This document shows, piece after piece, positions 26,401 through 36,953 of a DNA stretch of 64,000 bases. How positions within the stretch are numbered: position 1 is the stretch's first letter; the number at the start of each line of letters is the position of its first letter. The stretch is from Flaveria trinervia (lineage: Eukaryota; Streptophyta; Magnoliopsida; Asterales; Asteraceae): positions 47,255,212 to 47,319,211 of the forward strand of contig CM046451.1 of NCBI GenBank assembly GCA_025506515.1, given 5' to 3'. The notes beneath the pieces are model-generated. The model did not search any database and was not told where the DNA came from. It saw only the letters and a program-made list of their open reading frames with translations. The position numbers and the translations under genes are program-made.

Positions 26401-26839
26401 GAAAGACTCATCACTATTTGCTTTAGATAGAAAGCATGAAACTTCTCCAGAGGGAGATGTTTCTTGCAAATCCATCTTGTACATGTTCCCTTTCCTGGGG
26501 GCTCTGAGCAGAATATGCTCATGAGGAATGACCACTCCAGGTTTGAGAACAATGCACTCATGCTCAGTGAAGAGCATGTTATGACTCTGATCACAAAATT
26601 GAGATACACTCAGAAGATTGTACCAAGCTCCTTAACAAAGTTTACCTTCTCAATGCTGAGCTTACCATTTGTGACTTGCCCCTTCCATAAATGTAACCAC
26701 CTTCATTTCCTCCAAAAGCAACTGGTCCTCCATCAATTCTCTCAAAATTATGAAGTAAAGACCTATCGCCTGTCATGTGCCTGGAACAGCCACTGTCAAT
26801 TATCCAGACATTCTTGTTTGTCTTGAGCTGTTCCTGCAC
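23404..26839 (-). pseudogene. Element E pol: protease, integrase, RT, RNase H
   Basis: Copia-order polyprotein. Protease IIDSGCSRHMTGD lies at 26642-26839. IN at 25816-26577 has FLWHKRMCHVNF, CVACLKGKQH, VITDDFTRFTW and RCDQGTEF; a frameshift before the catalytic Glu moves the reading to 25431-25802 (TPYELWHKRKPF). The linker and start of RT are at 24736-25338. RT contains YVDDI at about 24335-24350 and MGELNFFLGIQVKQ (24121-24345). RNase H lies at 23404-24055 with YTDSDYGG and STAEAEYIAAASCC, and ends GMINFE. The tract at 24082 that looks like a polypurine primer is within coding sequence. Frameshifts near 25810, 24740, 24350, 24060 and 23640. Confidence 0.92.
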
Positions 26840-26980
26840 AAAGAAAATGATTAGTTACATTTGGAAACCCAAGCCTTACTTGTCTTGGGTTCAGTAAGTG
26901 TAATAGAAGGTAATGCAACAGTAATAGATCCTATGGTTGTACAGAGGGGATCTTCGGCTGTTGTGATGGAGAAACCTCAG

Positions 26981-29573
26981 TCATTTGGTCTTTCTTAGAC
27001 TTCCACACCACCTTGGAGTCTTGGACTTGACCTTCAAAACCTTAGAAGCTTTTGGAGCTTCACAAGTTTTAATGACTGATACTTCGGAAGAATCTACAGT
27101 CACTGCAGTAGACTTTAGTACTTCGGAAGAACTCCTTTCTTCCGAGACCAACTTTGCTTCCGAAGGTAATTTTCCATTTACCTTCTTCTTTGATTTGGAG
27201 CTTCCGAAGGAAACAGACTTTCCTTCCGAAGCTTGAGACTTCTTGAGATTCTTTGAAGTCTTTGTATTGGTCATGTGGATAGTACTTTTAGGATTGTATG
27301 GACAATCCTTGGCAATATGAGAAGTACTTTCACACATAACACACAGCATTTTCTTCTTCAAAGAAATCTCCTTTTGAGAGCAAGACTGGCCTTGGTCACA
27401 TCCCTTTTTCACCTTCATCTTGGTAGATTCAGATACAGTTCCCTTGGGCTGTGAACTGTTCTTGGAATTTGATGGTCCAGGCTGTGCAGCAGTGGTACAC
27501 AGCAGCTCAGTCTTCTTTTTGTACTGAGATGATTTGAACATGAACCAGAACTCTTGGATAAGAGGCTTTGGTGGATGTCTTCAGTCCTTATTGCTTTGAA
27601 ACCTGCAGAGATGAACACTTGTTTCTGCTTAGCATCAAAGGTAGCCTTGATTTCTTGAGCCTTCTTTGCTTTCCTTTTGCTCTTCCTGATCAAGTTCTTT
27701 CTCTTGGTGGTCATCACAGTTAATTTCTTCTCCTCAGAAGGATAGTGGCCCTTGGAGGAATCCTCTTCTTCACTCTTCTCAGAGGGATTCCTCACTATCA
27801 CTTCTTCATCATCCTCACTTACTGGATCTATGAGAGGAAGCTCATCTTCACAAGTTCCACACCTAGGAGATCTTACAGACAAGATTGTGTGTGGAGGAGC
27901 TATCTCATTTGATCCCAGTCCCTGTCTATTTTGATAACAAACCTTATTGTGTAGGGATGAGGATATCATGTTCTTGAAGGTCTCTTCTTCAAGAACACTT
28001 TTCTCTGCCAGGGCTTTGCTGATCACAAGCTCAGCCTGGCACTTAGTCAACTTTGATGAGATCTTGGATCTGAGTTTTAAAATCTGTATGTTCATGTTTT
28101 AGTACTGAAATAGTTTTCTCCAAGTCTTCTATCTTTAACTTGTAATCATTTTCAGACTTTCTAAAGTCAGATTTTAATATGTTTAATGACTCAAGATCAG
28201 ATCTCATCTCTAGGTGTGTAGGACCTGTATCTATTTACTTTAGCAATGCATTCAGGGGAGCAAAGATGTTCTAATACCTTGGCTTCATCATGATCAGCCA
28301 TCAATGCTTGGTTTGGAGAAGCATCCTCCACCTGAAAACTCCAGTCAAATCCTCCCTCTTCAACAGCAACCGCAGCATGTTGCTTTGTCTTCTCAGCCTG
28401 AGGGGTATTGTTGGTGTAGTTTGGTCTGAGTTGTGTTTGACCCCCATTTGCTCTGGGTGCCTTACACTCCCTGGCGAAGTGACCCATAAGGTTACAATTG
28501 TAACACTTAACTTTGCTTTTATCCAGGCCAAACTTACCACTGGTAGCATTGCTTGGAAATTTTCTTCCTGTCCTCTTGTAGAACTTCTTGGCTCTGTGAG
28601 TGGAGAAGAGCCATCTGCTGAACTATCTCCATGTATTCCAGGTCATCTGGATGGATACAGTCTAGATCTTCAAGAGTGAAGAGATAATTTCCACAGCTTT
28701 CATCTGCAGACACAAAGGCTTGAGAAGAACTTGTCTCTTGGAATGGGCTTCCTTGAGTAAAGTTCTCCCTTGGTGTCTCCGGGAAGGTGATGAAAGGACC
28801 CTTTTGTGAGTTGTCAGGGTAGCATAGAAGATGATGTTGGGGTTCTATGCTGTCCCTTTCAACCACATGAAGGGCTGAACCCATTTGATTGTTAGAGTTG
28901 CCAGATGAACCTTGTAAGTTCATTTCCATCTGGTATCCACTGAGAATCCATATAACTCTGTCAGAGTAAGAGTTTTAAGGTTCTCAGTCCTCTTGATTAC
29001 CACACAATAGTGTGTCCATTGCCTAGGAAGTGAGGACATGAACTTCCTTACAATGTCTCTGTTCTCAAGAGGAACTCCTCCATCCACAAGGGTATCCACA
29101 ATCTCAACATACCTGAAGTATTGTTGGGTCATGGTTTCACCTGTTTTAAAGGTGAAATTTTCAAACTGCTGCTTCAGAAGATCTTTCTTGTTCTCCTTGG
29201 CTTCAGAGGAGCCTTCATACATCAGCTTCAGTGCATCCCACAGCTGTTTAGCTGTTTTGCACTTCTTAAAACCTCTGTACACAGAGTTTGGATAGCAGTC
29301 TGAAGAGCAGTCATGGCCTTCCTGTCAATCTCTACTCTTTTCCTATCTTCATCTGAGTAGTTGGCCACATCTTTAGGAATCATACCAGCACCGGTAGCAG
29401 AGGGGGGGTGTAGGTATGAAAGGTCCATATTCAACAGATTCCCACATTCTTGAGTCAAGAGACCTGATGAAGCCTTCCATCCTCATGCACCAGGTGTCGA
29501 AGTCATCAAGAGTGATCAATGGGGATTTGTTCATGGTTCCAGTCTCCATATCAGTCTTTGAGATGGAAGCCAT
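26981..29573 (-). pseudogene. Element E gag with two CCHC knuckles
   Basis: Start at 29573 (MASISKTDMETGTMNK), followed by the conserved capsid segment DDFDTWCMRMEGFI. The capsid continues at 28920-29282 with KTAKQLWDALK and a GETMTQQYFRY segment. The first knuckle, CYNCNLMGHFAREC, is at about 28470-28511. The second, CVMCESTSHIAKDC, is at about 27300-27345. The Ser/Lys-rich tail at 26981-27240 encodes repeated S-E-x because it contains six CTTCGGAAG-family words (27084-27232), the same word as in E's LTR. Frame changes near 29460, 29240, 28930, 28540 and 28150. Confidence 0.9.
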
Positions 29574-29655
29574 TTGAAAAAGTTTAGTTTTTGTGTGTGT
29601 GAGGGATCTTAAGATGGTTAGATCTTATATCACGAGCCTGAATGCTCTGATACCA
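29574..29655 (-). promoter_or_regulatory. Element E short leader and primer binding site
   Basis: TGGTATCAGAGC on the coding strand at 29644-29655, two bases after the LTR, complementary to the 3' end of plant initiator Met tRNA. Only about 70 bp separate it from gag. Confidence 0.9.
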
Positions 29656-29657
29656 AT

Positions 29658-30450
29658 TGCAGGATCGTTCAAGGGCTTGAACACAATTACAACACAACAA
29701 CACAATGAGGAGATTAACTAAACTTAATCAAACAGTGAACTGGGTAACCAAAGGTGATGCAGAGAACACAAGTAAAGCAAGAGACAGAACAAGAGAGTAT
29801 AGTTTTCAAGGTAGCAGTATATTGCTTTCTCAAGTTCTTTTACAAGTGTTACAAAGCATTACGAAAGATACAAGAACTTGGAATACTTATACTACAACTA
29901 CAGCCGGCTATACTATGAAGCCAGCTGGATACAATTGACTAGACACTAACAAAATCAATTGTAGGATCAAAAGGCATATCTGCCTTTTGACCTTGTGACT
30001 ATGACATGCCATAGCTCACATCCTTATACATTATAAAAAGGATAAAGTACATAAAGTGGAAAGTTTCAGACTCAAGACCTCAATGTACAGTTACCAAAAG
30101 CATGGACCTTTTCACCAACTCTTGTAAGTTGGTGACTTATCAGAGACGCAGCGGAAAAGGTGCTTTATGGAACAGTACATCAGATAAAGCATGTGTACTA
30201 AAAGTCTTCGGAAGAAATCTGTCTTCATAGGTTGAAGCTTCGGAAGACTTTGTCTCTTCAAGCTTCGGAAGACTTCATGTTAGGCTTCGGAAGATATTGG
30301 TCTTGGCTTCGGAAGATATTACACTTAGAGTATTTTCTAATGCTTTGTGTAATTCTTCCGAAGCATTCTTCACTTCAGTACTTAGTGCATGTTGCTGAAA
30401 CACTTAGGCAGTTTGCAGTTTGGGTTGCATCAGACTTCAGGAATCCTTAA
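29658..30450 (-). repeat. Element E 5' LTR
   Basis: Matches 18045-18832. Differences are mostly single-base indels plus a 6-bp insertion near 30415. The outer terminus lacks the C of CA. Confidence 0.95.
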
Positions 30451-30454
30451 GGTG

Positions 30455-30960
30455 GTTCAACCCAGGCCATGAAGGCATTTGAAATTTGATCTGATAGATC
30501 ACGAAACCCACCCCCTCGAAGTAATGCACTTCAGAATCACATGTGCCAAGTATTTGTAATGAGGGCACAGTTGCTCTTATTGAGAACACCCGAGTTTATG
30601 TCCCCCGCGTACTGATCTAAGGAAGCAGCCCCTCAAAGTCAGTGGTATAATTGGTGGGGGAATTCGTTATCTTTTTTTATTTGTCCCAAATTCAAGAACT
30701 TTTGGAAATCAGCAGCAGTAGCCTCGATATCTTACCCAGAATGGAGCTCCGTATATGTACGGCTCACGAGAGCGATCAAATGAGGCATTCTCCCAGAATG
30801 CCTGGTGTAATGACCTGTAGGGCGTGCAAGGTGTAGATATAGCCTTATCTATTCGGGAGCGTCTAAGGAAGGCTATAATCTCTGAGAACTCGCCCGTTTG
30901 AGTGTATGATCCAAGTGAGCAAATATGTTGTGCTGGGTTAATGGACCATCTATCAGCCAT
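30455..30960 (-). pseudogene. Element C 3' ORF, N-terminal part (cut by E)
   Basis: Starts at 30960 (MADRWSINPAQHICSLGSYT). The N-terminal domain has RRSRIDKAISTPCTP and LHQAFWENASF, corresponding in layout to the starts of the B, D and E 3' ORFs (short N-terminus, predicted Leu-rich helix, then a conserved ...FW... segment). A frame change occurs near 30710. The ORF is interrupted at 30450 by E and resumes at 18044. Confidence 0.75.
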
Positions 30961-33544
30961 TTTTGAAAAACACAAGAACAGAATCATTAGTACATAATAC
31001 ATCAAATTCAGTTCTAAGTGTACGTTAAATTCATATGATTCATTCGTGTGAATGAATCATGCGAGTGGAGTCAGTCGCTTGTTCTTTCGTGCGACTGAGC
31101 TTGTTCGGGTGAATGAGACATGTGACTGAGTCAATCTACTGACTAAGTCTGCGATTGGTTCAGTCGGCCGACTGAACTCATTCGCTGGTTCATTCGGCCG
31201 ATTGACCCAATCACAAGATTCAATCGTGTGATTGGAGTTCATCCGAAGACCAGTCGCTTGTTCCACTGTTTAGTCGCCTATGGTTTGAATCTTGACCAAT
31301 TCAAGTAATTTAACAGGATTAATGGTCCATTAGACTCGCCATCTTGTCACTAATAACCTATTAAACTTAATTTTAACATGTTGCTTAGTTTATGCAGGTT
31401 ATTAGGGCATTTTTCAGTCCGGTTCTTGTTTCATTTGAATATCACATATTTGGATTCAAGATCTTCTGATTTCGGTAAGATTTAACTGCAATGTACCTGT
31501 ATAACAGCAATGTGGACACAAGATCTCTAGAAATATTGGCAGAGTAACGGGAAAAAATGCGAATTGGGTGCGATTGAAAGTGATGAGTACAACGCGATCG
31601 ACTGAGGCCCTTTAAATACTGAACCGAAGTTCAATCGGCCGACTGGCCTCATTCGCTCAGTTCATTCGGGCGACTGAGTTTCAGACGTGCGATTGGTTCA
31701 GTCGGTCGGCCGACTAAGTCTCAGTCGGTCGACTGACTCATTCGTGCCTTTCATTCGCACCCTCAGTTAACCGACTGAGTCTCAGTCGGTCGACTGACTC
31801 ATTCGCACCCTATCATTCGGTCGAATGGATCATTCTTATACGCCATTCGGGTGAATGACTAAATTTCATGTCCAGTCGTGCGAATGGGATCCATTCGCAT
31901 GGTTGGTCCTATTCATGGTCCAATCGTGCGAATGGGTCACACTTAGTAAATGTTCTGCCATTTGAACATTTTACTTTTAAGACCCTTTTAACTTTTGAAA
32001 TAAACATTATGAGTGTTTTTGATCATCTCAGACATGATCATTTTAACCAATTTAGTCACCTCAGACATGACTCTTTTAAACACTTTGTCACCTCAGACGT
32101 GACTGCTGTAAACTTGAGAATTCATGTGTCATCTCAGACATGAAACTTTTAGTGAGTAGTGATAATAATAAAAAAGTAAACTATTTTCATGATGTATCCG
32201 GCAAAACAAACAAAATCAAAAGACTAAGTGAATAATAATAAAAGTAAACTAACGTACCAAAAATAAAGACTGTTTTTTTTTTGCTTTTTGTGAGAGATAA
32301 ATCCTAAGATAGAAATCTACGAGATTTGGTTCCGGAATTGGCAGCTTCAACTTAGATTTCCACACCTGGACCAATTCAATTTTGGAATCATACAGGCAAG
32401 TCAAATCATTTGGGACTTGTTGTCAAAATCTTTTGATGCTCTATTATTGGTTTTCATCCAGAGTCGGTAGCAACTTTTAGGAAATCATACTGGAACTATT
32501 AGATTATCACATTGATTTGAACTCTCAAGAATCGCAGCCACAATAATTGTCAGTATATTTGTCCTCTTAAATCCATACACAGACTTTTGACACAGACTGG
32601 CGATAGGTTTAGGTTTAATTATTTCAACTAACATTTGTGAATCCCACACTTATATGGTAATCAACATTCCTCAGGAGCTTTTGAGCAGTCTATGGGTATT
32701 TTTACAAGAAGAGACTAGTCTTAGAGATTTCAAAGAGAAGCCAATCCTCAGGTCAGTGCCATCGCACAGCAGAGAGGCGGCAAACAGCAATGAATCCTAG
32801 AATATCTAGGTTATGCTTATCCTCAGGTCAGTGCCATCGCACAGTAGAGAGGCACACAACCTATCTCCTTGTTAGAGCAGCTTGATTTTATTTTGTACAG
32901 AATGCACCAACAACATAAGTCAGTAGCTTGATAGCATTTTTCTTTCATTTTTTCGTGCTTTGCTCTATTTATGGTCATCCGCACACATTTGTGGCGTTTA
33001 CAAGCTCATCCCCTTATTGGAATATTGTTGGTGTTAACTAGTGATAAGATGGAAGCCCACGTCTGTTGAACAACTTAGTTTGATCTTGAAATCACCAGTC
33101 AGGTCTTCTCATCTATTGTGTTGAATCTACCGACATATCATTTGTGATCTAGGAACCTCTAGGTCTACTCTCTGTGTGTTACCTTCATAGTTACCAGTTT
33201 TTCTATCATCTTCCCTTTTTGTATTGCTTAGACTACACAGACTTATACTTTGAATTTTTGCATCTTTCTAAATTAAATTTTTGAAGTCACTCTTGATTTG
33301 TTCCTGTGTACTATCATATTCCAAAGGGTTTGAATCGGTATCACAGATACGATCTACCTTATATCATCTTTCCACTCCTTCTCTCTCGTCTCTTTTTTTT
33401 AATAATGTTACTTGCTGACTTATTCTCCCCCTAAAATACTAACATCTAACTAGTAAATTATTTTAGGATTTTAATAAACAGCAGAGTACCATGAGTTTAA
33501 ATTTAAAACGGACTAAAGTGAAATAAAATGAAAGAATTACTAAG
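30961..33544 (-). other. Element C spacer between pol and 3' ORF, palindrome-rich
   Basis: No gene seen in 2.6 kb. Bases 31030-31280 and 31620-31935 contain dozens of 14-bp dyads such as CAGTCGGCCGACTG (31161-31174, a perfect palindrome), CATTCGTGCGAATG and CAATCGTGTGATTG. Bases 32020-32150 have four CTCAGACATGA-like repeats. A block of about 33 bp beginning TCCTCAGGTCAGTGCC is duplicated at about 32750 and 32819. A polypurine tract lies at 33425-33436, just after the pol stop. The remainder is AT-rich and featureless. Confidence 0.8.
33425..33436 (-). promoter_or_regulatory. Internal polypurine tract after element C pol
   Basis: The coding strand has TTTTAGGGGGAG about 110 bp downstream of the pol stop. 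It fits the multiple polypurine tracts reported in Sireviruses. Confidence 0.6.
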
Positions 33545-36500
33545 CTACATCGGACTACACATGATCATCATCAGCAGGAAAACATCACTTTGCTTTTTAA
33601 CGCCGTTGACCTCTAGTAGATGTTGAAAACGTGGTTTATCAAAGGCTTTAGTATAGAGGTCAGCGCGTTGAAAATCAGTGTTAATTTTTACCATATCAAT
33701 TAAGTTCTTTTCAAAACAATCTCTTATGAAATGGTATTTAATACCGATATGTTTGGTCTTTGGATGTTGGACCGGATTTTTAGTTACTGCAATTGCAGCA
33801 GAGTTATCAACAAAAATAGGAGTAGAAGAAAACTTTAAACCGTAATCCCGCATTTGCTGTTGAATCCAGATGATTTGTGAACAGCAACTTGCAGCAGCAA
33901 CGTATTCGGCTTCACAGGTTGACAATGCAACCGATGTCTGCTTCTTACACTGCCAGGTAACTAGTCTCCTCCCAAAGAATTGACACCCTGCTGATGTAGA
34001 CTTGTATTTCATCTTACAGCCCCCGTAATCCGAGTAACTATATGCCGTGAGCTCAAAGTCATCATCTTGAGGATACCACAACCCAAGTGTGGGTGTACCC
34101 TTCAGATAACGAAATATCCTTTTGACCCCGATCAGATGGTTGACCTTATGCTTAGCCTGATATCTAGAACATAAACATGTAGCATACATGATATCAGGTC
34201 TTGAGGCGGTGAGATACATGAGGGATCCAATCATTCCTCGGTACATTGTGGCATCTACAAGATCTCCATTTTCATCAGGTGCTATATCGTGATTCGTAGC
34301 AAGTGGAGTCCCAGTAGCAGAAGCATTCTCCATGTCAAAACGACTGAGAATGTATCCTACATACTTGGTCTGATGTAGAAATATTCCATTTGGAGTATGA
34401 TCCACCTGTAACCCGAGAAAGAACTTCTTCTCCCCCATAGCACTCATCTCAAATTCTTTCTTCATAACTGCTTCAAATTCTTTGCATAACTCTTCGTTCT
34501 TTGAACCGAAGATTATGCCATCGACATAGATCTGTACGAGAAGTAGGTCGCCACTTTTTTCTTTGATGAACAGTGTGCAGTCAATGACTTCGCTGCAAAA
34601 GCCGTGTTTCTCAAGATGAGTCGAGAGTTTCTCATACCAAGCTCGTGGAGCTTGATGAAGCCTGTATAAAGCCTTGTCGAGTTTGTAAACTCTATCCTGA
34701 TGATAAGGATCTTCAAATCCCTCGGGTTGACTGACATAGACTGTTTCTCTGATTTCCCCATGAAGGAATGCACTCTTCACATCTATTGGTAGACTTTAAT
34801 CTTCATGTACGATGCATAGGCAAGGAAGATGAGAATGGCTTCCATCCGTGCCACGGGTGCAAACACTTCATTGTAGTCAATTCCCTCGACTTGGCGAAAT
34901 CCTTGAACCACCAATCGAGCCTTGTTCTGATAATGACTCCTTGGTCATCTTTCTTGCATTTTAAAACCCATTTGGTGCCAATGACCTTAGCACCTTTAGG
35001 TCTGTCAACTAGAGTCCATACACCTAACTTCTTGAACTGAAGAAGTTCTTCTTGCATGGTACTCACCCAAGCCTCATCATTTAGTGCATCACTGACGTAT
35101 TTTGGCTCAAACTGTGAGACAAAACACCGATAAGCACCATCATGAATACATCCCTTTTCCATAACTGAGGCGTAATCAGCTGAGTATAGCTGATTTCGGG
35201 TTTGTACTCCTGATCTGACATCCCCAATGACATTGTTAGGGGATGATAGACCTTTAGTCGTGATCCTGGAGTAGTAGGAACAGCTACCTCAGAGCCAAGA
35301 TTATCAACATTTGGTTCTGCAGCTGAGGTAGTTGGAGTTTGAGGCTCCGAAGTCGAAGGTACATCACTGGTAGATGATTGTGGACTTCAGCAACTGGAAC
35401 CTGTTCTCGACTTGTTCTGGTCATCTTCTTCAGCTTCATCTTCAGAGGAGGAGTCACTGTCGTCGACTACTCCCCCTGACTGAGTAGATGATCCTCCAGT
35501 GAGCTTAATGCTGGTGTATTCAAGATATCATACATCATCCGTGTAGCTAACTCGTCATTCGAGGGGAGAGAGAAGATGTTGAAGGACTTGAAGAGTCGAT
35601 CATAGTCGAAGAAATAGGCGGGTCCTTTGCCAGTAGGTGGTGTGGTATATCGCTGAACGTCAAAATTACACCACACTTCTACTAGACCCGTTGAGTTGTT
35701 GTAAACCCTCTTGTTCGGAATGTTGTATCCTAGAAAGATCCTTCATCCGCCTTCTCGCTGAATTTACCCTTGTGTTTTCTTCAAAAGTGTGCACGGTGCG
35801 CCAAATGGTTCGAGATACTCCAGATTCGGTTTGCGTCTTTGTAGTAGCTCGTAACATGTCTTGCTGTGACGCTTGACAATCAGAAATCGATTCAGTGTAT
35901 GACATGCATTAGCAATTGCCTCATTCCAAAATTGGATAGGCAGTTTCGAGTCTGCCAGCTAGTCTGTGCTGTCTCAATCAAGCTTCTGTTCTTCCGCTTA
36001 GCAACACCATTAATCTGAGGCGTGTAGGCAGAAGTGAATTGATGTACAATACCCTTTTCCTTGCAGTAAGCCTCCATCCACTGGTTCTTGAATTCCGTCC
36101 CGTTGTCTGAGCGTACTTGTCTAACCTTTAACTTGTAGAGAGATTCCAGTGTGGTTACTAACTCCTTGAAGGACTCAAATGTTTCTGATTTAGACTTCAA
36201 AACATTACCCACGAGAACCTTGAGTAGTCATCAGTAAACACTAAACAGTACAAGTCGCCTCCTATGCTCTTTGTACAACTGGACCAAACAGATCCATATG
36301 AAGAAGTTCAAGAGGAAGTTCTATTGAATGAATTTTCTTTTCCTTATGAGACTTCTTCGTCTGTTTGCCTTTCTTGCAAGCTACACAAAAATCAGGAAGC
36401 TGGAAGTTCTTGACATTAACTCCTCTCACCAGATCCTTCTGAATCAAGTGATTCATCTTCCTTTGACTAATATGTCCCATTCTCCTATGCCAGGAGAGGA

Positions 36501-36940
36501 ATCCTTCTCAGTAGCTTTAGATAGAAAACACTAAACCTCATGATCCATTGTAGCAGCTGTTGACAGATCCAAAACATAAAGGTCTTTATATCTTGAAGCA
36601 GTCATCAAAACTTGGTCTTCTGGGATCACGTAATCTTTCTTGAGCACGTAACACTTCTTGTTGTCGAAGATGACTTTAAATCCCTTATTGCAGATTTGGA
36701 AACAGAAAGTAAGTTATTTTGAAGTTGTTGAACGTAGTTCACCTTATCAAACTTAACTTTCTGATTTCCCACTTCTCCTGAGCTGTGATATATCCTCCCT
36801 TGTTTCCAGCAAACGAAACATGCCCTCCTTTTATTTGCTTGATGTTAGATAAAAGAGCCCTGTTCCTGTCATGTGCCTGGATGCTCCGCTGTCTATAATC
36901 CACGTGTTAGTTTCAGCACTGTAGTGAACACCCTGCACCT
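33545..36940 (-). pseudogene. Element C pol: protease, integrase, RT (YVDG), RNase H
   Basis: Protease IIDSGASRHMTG is encoded at about 36865-36905. The IN zinc region, CVACKKGKQTKKSH, is at 36262-36480. The IN core at 35892-36212 has RSDNGTEFKN and NGVAKRKNRSLIE, where Lys replaces the usual Glu before RKNR, so the third catalytic residue of DDE appears lost. The linker and early RT are at 34803-35162. The longest open stretch, 33545-34780 (411 codons), holds most of RT and all of RNase H (STCEAEYVAAASCC, IFVDNSAAIAV). The RT catalytic box reads YVDG (34517-34528) instead of YVDD. Frameshifts lie near 34790, 35240-35460, 35890 and 36230. Confidence 0.9.
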
Positions 36941-36953
36941 ACAATGTAAAGGA

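Larger units (their letters stand above)
18045..30450 (-). mobile_element. Element E: Sirevirus-like Ty1-copia retrotransposon
   Basis: LTRs are 18045-18832 and 29658-30450, PBS is 29644-29655 and the polypurine tract is 18833-18844. The target duplication is GGGTG (18040-18044), partly preserved as GGTG at 30451-30454; the outer LTR terminus there reads TTAA instead of TTACA. It interrupts C's 3' ORF just upstream of the MYPRF segment. The LTRs differ by about two substitutions and at least seven small indels (hand count), so this is a very recent insertion. Confidence 0.95.

Noticed and set aside
31030..31935. Possible CRISPR array
   Set aside because: Units are degenerate palindromes without regular spacers, no cas genes, and the sequence is plant DNA inside a retrotransposon.
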